From contig CAAGBE010000015.1 in the NCBI GenBank assembly GCA_900768005.1, positions 1 through 9,414 on the forward strand: a stretch of DNA of 9,414 nucleotides. The letters run 5' to 3'. Made by a program: the position numbers and the translations under genes. Below are positions 1 to 6,691 of the stretch, piece after piece (within the stretch, counting starts at the first letter, position 1; each line of letters starts with the position of its first letter). A model generated the notes under the pieces. The model saw only the letters and a program-made list of their open reading frames with translations. It was not told the origin of the DNA and searched no databases. Origin of the DNA: Clostridia bacterium. Its GTDB lineage: Bacteria > Bacillota > Clostridia > UMGS1883.

Positions 1-640
1 CGTGATTTTTGTTGGCATTCAATTCCCCTATAGACATAACTACTGTTGTGTCTTGCGGAATTTGAAGTTTTTTCCTTTTTTCTTCTCTTCCTGCGGATAC
101 ATTGTCAAATCTGCTGGTATCCACTCCTACCCCCGGAACATATTCCACTCTTTTCGCTTTCATTTTTTTCTGAGAAAAAGCATAATCCTCAAGGTTTATA
201 TTTATTAACACATCTGTCCAATGAGAACATATCTTTTCAATGGGATAATAAAACAACCAGTTTTTAAGGGGAGCACCTTTGTAAAAATGGAAGCCATGAG
301 CAGTATAGATAACTCTTACACCATTTTTTCTCAGTTTTCTGCATGCCAACCGTGTACACATTGCCGCAATAGGAGTATGGCAATGAACAATGTCATAGCC
401 ATTTTCTTCAACCAGCTTTCTTATCTGCTTTATTGCCGTGACATTACTTTTGGAATAAGGAGATCTTGAAGTTGATATTGAATAAATGCTGCAGCCTATT
501 TCGCTGTACATTTCCGCAGGTTTGGAAACGGAATCGTTACACGCCATATCTACAGTATGCCCATCGGCAACAAGACCTTTTATAAAGCTTTCAAAGAAAT
601 TCATCGTACCACCGATGGTTGTTACATATAAAATTTTCAT
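1..640 (-). CDS. Glycosyltransferase family 4, N-terminal part (cut by window edge)
   Basis: The reading frame gives 213 residues from ATG (complement of 638..640) and is still open at base 1, so the C-terminal half lies outside the window. It starts MKILYVTTIGGTMNFFESFI, a first Rossmann strand and loop of a GT-B fold. It continues with DIVHCHTP (83-90) and YTAHGFHFYKGAP (112-124), typical of GT4 enzymes of capsule and exopolysaccharide clusters. VMSIGELNANKNH (201-213) is the opening of the second, nucleotide-sugar-binding domain. No signal peptide is seen. A ribosome site GAGGG lies 5 nt before the ATG. It follows the acetyltransferase by 161 bp, with no clear promoter of its own, so it probably belongs to the same leftward operon. 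By analogy with EpsD or PglA it would add a sugar to the lipid-linked first sugar on the cytoplasmic face. Donor and acceptor cannot be told from the sequence. Confidence 0.88.
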   Translation of the reverse strand, partial: MKILYVTTIGGTMNFFESFIKGLVADGHTVDMACNDSVSKPAEMYSEIGCSIYSISTSRSPYSKSNVTAIKQIRKLVEENGYDIVHCHTPIAAMCTRLACRKLRKNGVRVIYTAHGFHFYKGAPLKNWLFYYPIEKICSHWTDVLININLEDYAFSQKKMKAKRVEYVPGVGVDTSRFDNVSAGREEKRKKLQIPQDTTVVMSIGELNANKNH

Positions 641-684
641 GATTTCCCTCTTCTGTATTACTCTAAAAACTTTTTTCAACAGCT

Positions 685-706
685 ATGCCCCTTTTTTCCG
701 AGGCAT
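685..706 (-). other. Hairpin in the gap between acetyltransferase and GT4 genes
   Basis: In the leftward transcript the bases complementary to 706..700 (AUGCCUC) can pair with those of 691..685 (GGGGCAU). This gives seven pairs, one of them U-G, around an eight-base loop GGAAAAAA. A U-rich stretch comes only about a dozen bases later and is interrupted, so it does not look like a standard intrinsic terminator. It could modulate read-through, mark an RNA end, or be chance. The remainder of the 641..801 gap is AT-rich and holds no gene I can support. Confidence 0.35.
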
Positions 707-801
707 TTATTGGAAATTATTTTACAGCTCCACTATCCTTTAATTCCTTCTAACATATTACTCATACTAATCTTCTCATTTTTCATAAAATTAATTAGTT
801 T

Positions 802-1473
802 TTACTTTTTTTTAAATATCAGTCCATCTTTATTTTCTCTCGCAACCTTACAAGGATTACCGTAAGCCACTGAATTATCAGGAATATCTTTTGTAACAAC
901 GCTACCCATTCCAATAATACAATTATCACCGATTTTTATTCCGTTGCGTAACAATGCGCCCGGTCCTATATATGTATTTCTTCCGATTATGGTATCTCCG
1001 CCAATGAAAACAAATGAGGAAATGGTTGAATAATCTCCGACAACGACATCGTGCCCTATAAGTGAATTTCCTTGCAGGAGAACATTTTTTCCTATTTTGC
1101 AATTTGTCCCGGGAACGGCTCTATAGTGGATCATCGTACCTTCGCCTATTTCACAAGTATCGTGAGGTCCATTAAGCGGATGCACAACGGTACCGAGCTT
1201 AATATTATTCTTTTTGAGTTTTTCTTCAGCCGCTATTTTGTTTACAATTTCTCCCATAGCGATGATAAATCTGTCGTTTTCAAGTTTACCATTTTCTAAA
1301 TATTTTTCAAAGTCCCAAACCTCCACTCCATTTAATTTTGTTCCATGCAGATTCGGATCGTCAACAATAAAATAAATTTCATCCCATTCATGATTTTCCT
1401 CATTTGTTTGCTTCACAGTTTCCATATATTCACGGCCTGCTCCTCCACAACCATACACAAAAAATCTTTTCAT
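802..1473 (-). CDS. Sugar O/N-acetyltransferase, NeuD/PglD/EpsM family (left-handed beta helix)
   Basis: The 223-residue protein has the two-part layout of the PglD family. An N-terminal Rossmann-like domain comes first (VYGCGGAGREY, 6-16; FIVDDP, 35-40), then from about residue 97 a run of hexapeptide repeats forming a left-handed beta helix (IGEGTMI, IGKNVLL, VGDYSTI, IGRNTYIG, IGDNCIIG), and then the closing VAYGNPCKV (202-210). His141 in LIGHDVVVGD matches the position of the catalytic base His125 of Campylobacter PglD. In that family acetyl-CoA is used to N-acetylate the 4-amino group of a UDP-4-amino-4,6-dideoxy-HexNAc. The start codon overlaps the stop of the upstream phosphoglycosyltransferase gene in an ATGA, indicating translational coupling, with a purine-rich GGAAGGGG about a dozen bases before it. 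The neighbouring aminotransferase supports an N-acetyltransferase role. The exact sugar and acyl donor are inferred. Confidence 0.87.
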   Translation of the reverse strand: MKRFFVYGCGGAGREYMETVKQTNEENHEWDEIYFIVDDPNLHGTKLNGVEVWDFEKYLENGKLENDRFIIAMGEIVNKIAAEEKLKKNNIKLGTVVHPLNGPHDTCEIGEGTMIHYRAVPGTNCKIGKNVLLQGNSLIGHDVVVGDYSTISSFVFIGGDTIIGRNTYIGPGALLRNGIKIGDNCIIGMGSVVTKDIPDNSVAYGNPCKVARENKDGLIFKKK

Positions 1474-2102
1474 ATTTTTTCTACCCCTTCCTTTATCTTT
1501 GTTTCACCTATAAATTCTTCCATTGTTGCTGAATTCTCTGAATTGATTCCTTCACGTTTTAAAGCGACCTTAACTGTTTTAAATATGATTCCTATATCTT
1601 TCAGAAAGCTATAGTTCTCAACATACCATACATCCATTTCAAATTTTTCTTCCCATGTCACGGCATTTCTTCCGTTAACCTGTGCATACCCTGTCAGTCC
1701 CGGTCTCAATTCATGGCGTCTTCTCTGTCTTTCATTATATCTCGGCAAATAACTTACGAGCAATGGTCTTGGTCCTACAACGGACATATCTCCTTTTAAG
1801 ATGTTAAACGCCTCAGGAAGTTCATCAAGGCTTGTTTTACGAAGAAGTCTTCCAAACTTCGTAAGGCGAACATCATCAGGGAGAAGCTTTCCGTTTTCAT
1901 CACATTCATTCGTCATTGTTCTGAATTTGTATAGATAGAAAATCTTTTCATCTTTTCCGGGACGTGCTTGCTTGAAAATAATTGGACTTCCAAGTTTCAC
2001 TTTAACTAACACCGCTACAATTATGTAAAGCCACGAAAAAACGATTATAGCTGCAAGTGCGCAAAATATATCAAAAATGCGCTTAAAATATTTGTCGTAC
2101 AT
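1470..2102 (-). CDS. Small (monotopic) phosphoglycosyltransferase, EpsL/PglC type
   Basis: This 210-residue protein is a bacterial sugar transferase of the minimal PglC-like size. It would transfer a sugar 1-phosphate from a UDP-sugar to undecaprenyl phosphate on the inner membrane face, the first committed step of polysaccharide assembly. Visible landmarks are Lys7-Arg8 at the membrane interface, one hydrophobic segment (about 11-34), GSPIIFKQARPG (38-49), FRTM (60-63), the catalytic pair Asp93-Glu94 in TSLDELPEAFN, and VVGPRPLL (108-115) for the sugar nucleotide. Then come RPGLTGYAQVNGRN (133-146) and the DVWYVENYS stretch (157-165). The positions align one to one with PglC. Unusually, the Ser-Pro that breaks the re-entrant helix is Ser23-Trp24. 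Its ATG shares one base with the aminotransferase stop (TAATG), and its ribosome site AAGGGG is encoded inside the end of that gene. The acetyltransferase follows by ATGA overlap. The likely substrate is the UDP-sugar made by its neighbours. Confidence 0.92.
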   Translation of the reverse strand: MYDKYFKRIFDIFCALAAIIVFSWLYIIVAVLVKVKLGSPIIFKQARPGKDEKIFYLYKFRTMTNECDENGKLLPDDVRLTKFGRLLRKTSLDELPEAFNILKGDMSVVGPRPLLVSYLPRYNERQRRRHELRPGLTGYAQVNGRNAVTWEEKFEMDVWYVENYSFLKDIGIIFKTVKVALKREGINSENSATMEEFIGETKIKEGVEKI

Positions 2103-3229
2103 TAGAATAACCCCTTAATTATATCAATTATCTTCTGTTGCTGAGCATCTGTCATTTTTATATCACTTGGTAAGCACAAACCGCGTCTGAAAATATCTTC
2201 ACCAACATTATCACCTGCCGTTATAAAATCATAGCCTTTATATACAGGTTGCATATGCATAGGCTTCCATATGGGGCGTGCCTCAATATTTTCCTTTTCA
2301 AGAGCAATGCGGATTTTTTCTGGATCTGTTTTCTTCATTCCTTCTTCATCAATCAGCATACAACTAAGCCAGAAGTTAGGAACGGAGCATTCCTCGTATG
2401 GATTCATGGAAACGGGTAAATCCTTTAGGCCTTCCTTGTAACGGAAGTATATTTCTTCTTTTAATTTTCTGTGTTCTTCAAGATGAATAATCTGCCCTCT
2501 TCCTATACCTGCAACAATATTGCTCATACGGTAGTTGTAACCGATATGCTCATGCTGGTACCAGGGAGCCTGTTCTCTTGCCTGTGTGGAGAAGAAACGG
2601 ACTCTCTGCACTGCCTCCTCGTCGTCGGATAGGAACATTCCTCCTCCGGAGGTTGTTATAATCTTGTTTCCGTTAAAGCTTACGGCACTGTATTTACCGA
2701 AAGAGCCAGTCTGTTTTCCTTTATATGTAGCTGAAAGCGACTCTGCTGCATCCTCAATAAGTATTACTCCGTATTCGTCACAAAGAGTCTTTATCTCATC
2801 GATTTTAGAAGGTGTACCGTAAAGGTGTACAAGCATAACAGCCTTTACCTTGCCCTTGTATTTTTCAAGGGCAATTTTAAGAGCCGCAGGGTCCATATTC
2901 CAAGTGTCGCGCTCGCTGTCTACGAAAACCTGAGTTCCGTTTTCGTAGCTGACAGGATTCACCGTTGCCGCAAAGGTAAGGTCGGAGCAGATTACAACAT
3001 CGCCCTCACCAACACCTGCAAGCTTTACTGCAAGGTGCAGTGCGTGTGTGCCTGCGGTCATTGCTGCAGCCGATTTTACACCTACAAAAGCTGCCATTTC
3101 ATTTTCAAACTCTGTCACGTTTTTACCGAGAGGAGCTACCCAGTTAGTGTCAAAGGCCTCTTTAATAAAATCTTGTTCTTCACCGTGCATTGTCGGCGTG
3201 GAAAGCCAAATTCTTTCGTTGTTACTCAT
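2102..3229 (-). CDS. PLP-dependent sugar aminotransferase, DegT/DnrJ/EryC1/StrS family (EpsN/PglE type)
   Basis: This 375-residue protein is a member of the sugar aminotransferase family, close in wording to Bacillus EpsN. It is expected to convert UDP-4-keto-6-deoxy-GlcNAc to the 4-amino sugar, using glutamate as amino donor. Seen in the protein are WLSTPTMHGEE (8-18), NWVAPLG (29-35), the cofactor-binding TAGTHALHLA (58-67), Asp160 in IEDAAES (for the pyridine nitrogen), and the Schiff-base Lys189 in SFNGNKIITTSGGG. Near the end are EARPIWKPMHMQP (316-328) and the closing RGLCLPS. The frame is open further upstream to 3298, but I choose ATG at 3229 because AGAGGAG sits 7 nt before it and the family begins there; an upstream start would also fall inside the 5' leader. 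It is the first gene of the leftward operon. The partner 4,6-dehydratase is not visible in the window. Confidence 0.93.
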   Translation of the reverse strand: MSNNERIWLSTPTMHGEEQDFIKEAFDTNWVAPLGKNVTEFENEMAAFVGVKSAAAMTAGTHALHLAVKLAGVGEGDVVICSDLTFAATVNPVSYENGTQVFVDSERDTWNMDPAALKIALEKYKGKVKAVMLVHLYGTPSKIDEIKTLCDEYGVILIEDAAESLSATYKGKQTGSFGKYSAVSFNGNKIITTSGGGMFLSDDEEAVQRVRFFSTQAREQAPWYQHEHIGYNYRMSNIVAGIGRGQIIHLEEHRKLKEEIYFRYKEGLKDLPVSMNPYEECSVPNFWLSCMLIDEEGMKKTDPEKIRIALEKENIEARPIWKPMHMQPVYKGYDFITAGDNVGEDIFRRGLCLPSDIKMTDAQQQKIIDIIKGLF

Positions 3230-3236
3230 TGTTTTT

Positions 3237-3243
3237 CTCCTCT
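3237..3243 (-). promoter_or_regulatory. Ribosome binding site fixing the aminotransferase start
   Basis: On the minus strand AGAGGAG lies 7 nt before the ATG at 3229..3227. This is the best Shine-Dalgarno match near any candidate start of this frame and excludes the upstream in-frame ATGs, which lack such a site. Confidence 0.85.
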
Positions 3244-3286
3244 CATATGGGCGTTTTGCACACATCACCCACAATTTTACCATTAT

Positions 3287-3315
3287 ATTATAGTACACTT
3301 GTTCAAAATAGTCAA
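3287..3315 (-). promoter_or_regulatory. Sigma-A promoter for the leftward polysaccharide operon
   Basis: Read on the minus strand, TTGACT (3315..3310) is followed after exactly 17 bases by a perfect TATAAT (3292..3287). Initiation would fall near 3280, giving a leader of about 50 nt before the aminotransferase ATG. This is the best promoter match in the window and suggests the operon can be transcribed strongly unless repressed. Confidence 0.88.
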
Positions 3316-3370
3316 TAAAAGAATCAAAAGATAATACTTTTTTAATATTTTGTTAATTTTCAAAAAAACC

Positions 3371-3399
3371 TTTACTAATATAATAAAATATGGTAGAAT
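3371..3399 (+). promoter_or_regulatory. Probable promoter for the trpS operon (extended -10)
   Basis: TTTACT (3371..3376) and TAGAAT (3394..3399) are 17 bases apart, and the -10 is preceded by TGG, an extended -10 (TGn) element. Initiation would be near 3406, leaving a leader of about 55 nt. A TATAAT at 3379..3384 is also present but lacks a suitable -35. The start site between the two is therefore not certain. Confidence 0.65.
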
Positions 3400-3423
3400 A
3401 AACACAGAATTTTGTTTTTTAAT

Positions 3424-3446
3424 ATTTTTCCAATTCAGGGAAAAAT
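3424..3446 (+). repeat. Perfect 8-bp inverted repeat in the trpS leader
   Basis: ATTTTTCC (3424..3431) and GGAAAAAT (3439..3446) are exact inverted copies around a 7-base spacer AATTCAG. The repeat sits downstream of the predicted start site and ends one base before the trpS ribosome site (AAGAGG, 3448..3453). In RNA it would be a mostly A-U hairpin, and in DNA it could be an operator. It has no following U-run on either strand, so it is not an intrinsic terminator. Confidence 0.55.
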
Positions 3447-3460
3447 TAAGAGGTAGAAAT

Positions 3461-4465
3461 ATGATTAATGACAAGAAAGTTATCTTTTCGGGCATACAGC
3501 CCTCCAGTGATTCAGTAACTCTCGGAAACTACTTGGGAGCACTTAAAAACTGGGTTACACTTCAGGACGAATACAGCTGTATTTTCAGCGTTGTGGATAT
3601 GCACGCAATCACTGTAAGGCAGGAACCTGCACAGCTTAGAAAGAACACTCTTTCACTTCTTGCACAATACATTGCCTGCGGACTTGATGCTGAAAAGAAC
3701 ATTATGTTTATTCAGAGCCATGTCCCCCAGCACGCTGAACTAAGTTGGATCCTGAATTGCTTTACACAGATGGGTGAGCTTAACAGAATGACACAGTTCA
3801 AGGACAAGAGTCAGAAGCACCCCGAAAACATCAATGCAGGTCTTTACACATACCCTGTACTGATGGCGGCTGATATTCTTCTTTATCAGACAGACCTTGT
3901 TCCCGTTGGTGCCGACCAGAAGCAGCATCTTGAACTTGCAAGGGATATTGCCCTCCGTTTCAACACACTTTACAGTGATACATTTGTTGTTCCTGATGCA
4001 TATATTCCTGCAAAGAATGCAGGTGCGAAGATTATGAGTCTGCAGACTCCCACGGCAAAGATGTCGAAGAGTGACCCCAACCCCAATGGTTGCATTTTCC
4101 TCCTTGACAAGCCTGATGATATTGTCCGTAAGGTTAAGAGAGCCGTTACCGACTCTGAGGCAGAGGTTTGCTACCGTGAGGGTAAAGATGGCGTTAATAA
4201 CCTTCTTACAATCTACTCCACCGTTACCGGAAAGAGCGTGGATGAGGCAGTAGCTGAATTTTCCGGCAAGGGCTACGGTGATTTCAAGTTAGTAGTTGGT
4301 GAAGCTGTGGCTGAGCATCTCCGTCCCATTCAGGAGAGATATGACGACCTTATGAAAAACAAGGATTATCTTGAGTCTGTATACAAAAAAGGTGCGGAGT
4401 CGGCTTTCTCTATTGCCCGCCGTACTGTTACAAAAGTTAAAAAGAAAGTCGGATTTATCATCTGA
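3461..4465 (+). CDS. trpS: Tryptophanyl-tRNA synthetase
   Basis: This class I aminoacyl-tRNA synthetase (334 residues, normal length) charges tRNA-Trp with tryptophan. The first signature is SGIQPSSDSVTLGNYLGA (10-27), the TrpRS form of HIGH. It has one residue more between the Pro and the GN pair than the common PSGxLTLGN form. The region MAADILLYQTDLVPVGADQ (135-153) contributes tryptophan-site residues including Asp138. The second signature is KMSKSDPN (200-207). Overall wording (HAITVRQ, QSHVPQHAELSW, MTQFKDKSQ) resembles the E. coli and actinobacterial type. The frame is open back to 3350, but the ATG at 3461 is chosen because AAGAGG lies 7 nt before it and the family starts there. The leader is too short for a T-box, so tRNA-sensing control in the usual form is not expected. 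It is the first gene of the rightward run; the tagO-like gene starts 13 nt after its stop. Confidence 0.96.
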   Translation: MINDKKVIFSGIQPSSDSVTLGNYLGALKNWVTLQDEYSCIFSVVDMHAITVRQEPAQLRKNTLSLLAQYIACGLDAEKNIMFIQSHVPQHAELSWILNCFTQMGELNRMTQFKDKSQKHPENINAGLYTYPVLMAADILLYQTDLVPVGADQKQHLELARDIALRFNTLYSDTFVVPDAYIPAKNAGAKIMSLQTPTAKMSKSDPNPNGCIFLLDKPDDIVRKVKRAVTDSEAEVCYREGKDGVNNLLTIYSTVTGKSVDEAVAEFSGKGYGDFKLVVGEAVAEHLRPIQERYDDLMKNKDYLESVYKKGAESAFSIARRTVTKVKKKVGFII

Positions 4466-4478
4466 GAGGTAAATTATT

Positions 4479-5534
4479 ATGAGTAATAACGGTGTTTTGT
4501 TTGCTTTCATAATAGCGTTTGTGGTAACATTTGCAACAACACCTTTCGTTAAAAGGCTTGCTTTTAAGATAGGTGCGGTAGATGTGCCGAAGGACAATCG
4601 CAGAATGCACAAAAAACCGACTGCCCGCCTTGGCGGACTGGCGATTTTCCTCGGTTTTATAGCAAGTGTCATCGCATATGCGACTATGGACAGAGAGCTT
4701 GCAGGAATGCTTATCGGTTGCTGTATTATAGTTACATTGGGAATATTTGACGATATATATGCCCTGAGTGCAAAGCTGAAGCTTCTTGTACAAATAATTG
4801 CCGCACTTTTCCCAATTCTCGCAGGGGTGCAGATTGACTTTATCCGTGTTCCGGGATTCATTTCCGAAACAGGATACCTTGCTTTGGGTTGGATGGCTAT
4901 TCCCGTTACGCTTATCTGGGTTATAGGAATTACGAATGCAACAAATCTCCTAGACGGACTTGACGGACTCGCTTGCGGTGTTTCCTCAATATCAGCACTG
5001 ACACTTCTGTGCATTGCACTTATTGTAGGAGAGCCGGAAATTGCATTTGTTACAAGTGCTCTTGCAGGTGCTTGCTTCGGTTTTCTTCCGTACAATTTCA
5101 ACCCTGCAAAGCTTTTTATGGGTGATACAGGGGCGTTATTCCTAGGATTCGTACTTGCAACAACGTCGGTGCAGGGACTTTTTAAGGGCTATGCCGTAAT
5201 CAGCGTTGCCGCACCAGTTTTAATATTGGGGCTTCCCATTTTTGACACGGTTTCTGCAATTCTCAGAAGAGTTAAGAATCATCAGCCCATTATGTCCCCC
5301 GACAGAGGACATCTTCATCACAGATTGATTGATGCAGGGTTTTCGCAGAAGCAAGCCGTTTCCATAATTTATGGACTTTGCCTTATTCTATGTGTGGTTG
5401 CAGTAGGTCTTATTGCAACTGGTGCTATATCCCTGTGGGCACTTGCCGTTGTGCTTGTTGGCTTTACTGTATTTTGGTGGCTGACACCAAAAATCATTGA
5501 AGTGCTTACAGAAAACAAAGAAGAACACAAGTAA
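4479..5534 (+). CDS. tagO: Undecaprenyl-phosphate GlcNAc-1-phosphate transferase (TagO/WecA, MraY superfamily)
   Basis: This polytopic membrane enzyme of 351 residues, with about ten or eleven hydrophobic helices, joins GlcNAc 1-phosphate to undecaprenyl phosphate. That is the first step of wall teichoic acid linkage units and related glycans. Family landmarks are all present: DVPKDNRRMHKKPTARLGG (35-53), Asp91-Asp92 in GIFDDIYAL, ATNLLDGLDGLACG (154-167), FMGDTGALFLGF (213-224), and the WecA-type cytoplasmic motif DRGHLHHRLIDAGF (275-288). The HLHH (278-281) separates it from MraY, which acts on UDP-MurNAc-pentapeptide. The ATG at 4479 follows GAGAGG with about 9 nt spacing. It lies between trpS and wecB with gaps of 13 and 15 nt. 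The adjacent UDP-GlcNAc 2-epimerase supports a TagO-like role supplying the GlcNAc-ManNAc linkage disaccharide. I cannot exclude use for another surface polymer. Confidence 0.92.
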   Translation: MSNNGVLFAFIIAFVVTFATTPFVKRLAFKIGAVDVPKDNRRMHKKPTARLGGLAIFLGFIASVIAYATMDRELAGMLIGCCIIVTLGIFDDIYALSAKLKLLVQIIAALFPILAGVQIDFIRVPGFISETGYLALGWMAIPVTLIWVIGITNATNLLDGLDGLACGVSSISALTLLCIALIVGEPEIAFVTSALAGACFGFLPYNFNPAKLFMGDTGALFLGFVLATTSVQGLFKGYAVISVAAPVLILGLPIFDTVSAILRRVKNHQPIMSPDRGHLHHRLIDAGFSQKQAVSIIYGLCLILCVVAVGLIATGAISLWALAVVLVGFTVFWWLTPKIIEVLTENKEEHK

Positions 5535-5549
5535 ACTCAGGAGGAACTT

Positions 5550-6689
5550 ATGATTAAAGTATTTACAGTTTTCGGGACAAGACCGGAGGCAATCAAAATG
5601 GCTCCGCTTATATATGAGCTTCAGTCACGTCCATCCATTGACTGCAAGGTATGTGTTACCGCACAGCACCGTGAAATGCTCGATATGGTGCTTAATCTTT
5701 TCAAGATTACACCCGATTTTGACCTTAATATTATGACAGAAAGACAGACTCTTGCAGGAATCACAACAAAGGCTCTTACAGGTCTTGAAGAGGTTTTCCG
5801 TCAGGAAAAGCCTGACCTTGTGCTTGTGCACGGTGATACCTCCACTACATTTGCAGGAAGTCTTGCAGCTTATTATAATCAGATAAAGGTTGGTCACGTT
5901 GAGGCAGGTCTTCGTACTTATGACAAGTACTTCCCATTCCCTGAAGAAATGAACCGCCGTCTTACAGGCGTTATCTCCGATTTGCACTTCTCCCCTACGA
6001 AAAATAACCGTGCAAATCTTATAAATGAAGGCGTTAATCCTGATAGTATTTTCGTAACGGGAAATACTGTTATTGACGCATTTAAAACAACAATTAAAAA
6101 GGATTTCTCTTTTGCAGGTACACCCCTTGAAGGAATTGATATGGATAAGCGTATAATCCTTATGACTGCACACAGAAGAGAAAACCTCGGCACTCCCCTT
6201 GAAAACATATGCAAGGCAGTTGCCCGTATCGTAAGGGATTTCCCCGATATAGAGGTTATTTATCCCGTACATCTTAACCCTGCGGTAAGAGAAACCGCAA
6301 ATGCAATACTTGGCAATATTCCGCGAGTTCATCTTGTAGAGCCACTTGATGTTGATGTGCTTCACAATGCTATGAACAAAGCACATCTTATCCTTACAGA
6401 CTCAGGCGGACTTCAGGAGGAAGCTCCTGCACTTGGTAAGCCCGTTTTGGTTCTCCGCGGTGAAACAGAGCGTCCCGAGGCAACAGAAGCAGGTACAGTT
6501 AAGATTGCAGGTACAGAGGAGGATATTATTTATTCTCTTACCTCTCAGCTTCTTACAGACGAAAACGAATATCACAAGATGAGTGTTGCAGTTAACCCCT
6601 ACGGCGACGGAAATGCTTCCAGAAGAATAGCTGATGCTATCCTCTACCATTTCGGAGTTACAAGTTGCCGTCCTGTTGAATGGTTATAA
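5550..6689 (+). CDS. wecB: UDP-N-acetylglucosamine 2-epimerase (non-hydrolysing), WecB/MnaA
   Basis: This cytoplasmic enzyme of 379 residues, normal for the family, interconverts UDP-GlcNAc and UDP-ManNAc. Its GT-B-like fold shows FGTRPEAIKMAPL (8-20), VHGDTSTTFAGSLAAYY (93-109) with Asp96, VGHVEAGLRT (114-123) with Glu118, and FPEEMNRRL with Glu132. The region TAHRRENLG (206-214) contains His208, matching His213 of E. coli WecB. LTDSGGLQEEAPALGKPVL (282-300) and RGETERPEA (303-311) bind the UDP. The key residues Asp95, Glu117, Glu131 and His213 of E. coli all have counterparts. AGGAGG lies 5 nt before the ATG. With the preceding tagO-like gene it gives Und-PP-GlcNAc and UDP-ManNAc, the two inputs for a teichoic acid linkage unit; no ManNAc transferase (TagA) is in the window. 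An epimerase gene next to the atp operon is also known in other Firmicutes such as Listeria. Confidence 0.96.
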   Translation: MIKVFTVFGTRPEAIKMAPLIYELQSRPSIDCKVCVTAQHREMLDMVLNLFKITPDFDLNIMTERQTLAGITTKALTGLEEVFRQEKPDLVLVHGDTSTTFAGSLAAYYNQIKVGHVEAGLRTYDKYFPFPEEMNRRLTGVISDLHFSPTKNNRANLINEGVNPDSIFVTGNTVIDAFKTTIKKDFSFAGTPLEGIDMDKRIILMTAHRRENLGTPLENICKAVARIVRDFPDIEVIYPVHLNPAVRETANAILGNIPRVHLVEPLDVDVLHNAMNKAHLILTDSGGLQEEAPALGKPVLVLRGETERPEATEAGTVKIAGTEEDIIYSLTSQLLTDENEYHKMSVAVNPYGDGNASRRIADAILYHFGVTSCRPVEWL

Positions 6690-6691
6690 TT

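Noticed and set aside
685..706. Intrinsic terminator after the acetyltransferase gene
   Set aside because: The stem is short with one wobble pair and is not followed directly by a U-run.
3230..3298. Upstream in-frame extension of the aminotransferase
   Set aside because: It falls in the leader and the promoter -10. The ATG at 3229 has AGAGGAG at ideal distance and gives the usual family length.
2825..3334. Plus-strand frame of 169 residues
   Set aside because: It is opposite the aminotransferase and crosses its promoter. It is Cys- and His-rich, with no motif.
3350..3460. Upstream in-frame extension of trpS
   Set aside because: It overlaps the predicted promoter and leader and lacks a ribosome site. 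The TrpRS family starts at the ATG at 3461.
3400..3460. T-box or tryptophan riboswitch upstream of trpS
   Set aside because: The leader is only about 55 nt with no T-box sequence, specifier stem or terminator.
4289..5101. Long open frame on the minus strand (270 residues)
   Set aside because: It lies opposite trpS and the tagO-like gene, both full of recognisable catalytic motifs. The translated frame has no family-like pattern and no ribosome site.
5625..6386. Long open frame on the minus strand (253 residues)
   Set aside because: It is antisense to wecB, is very rich in Cys and Lys, and shows no domain; it is a shadow of wecB codon use.
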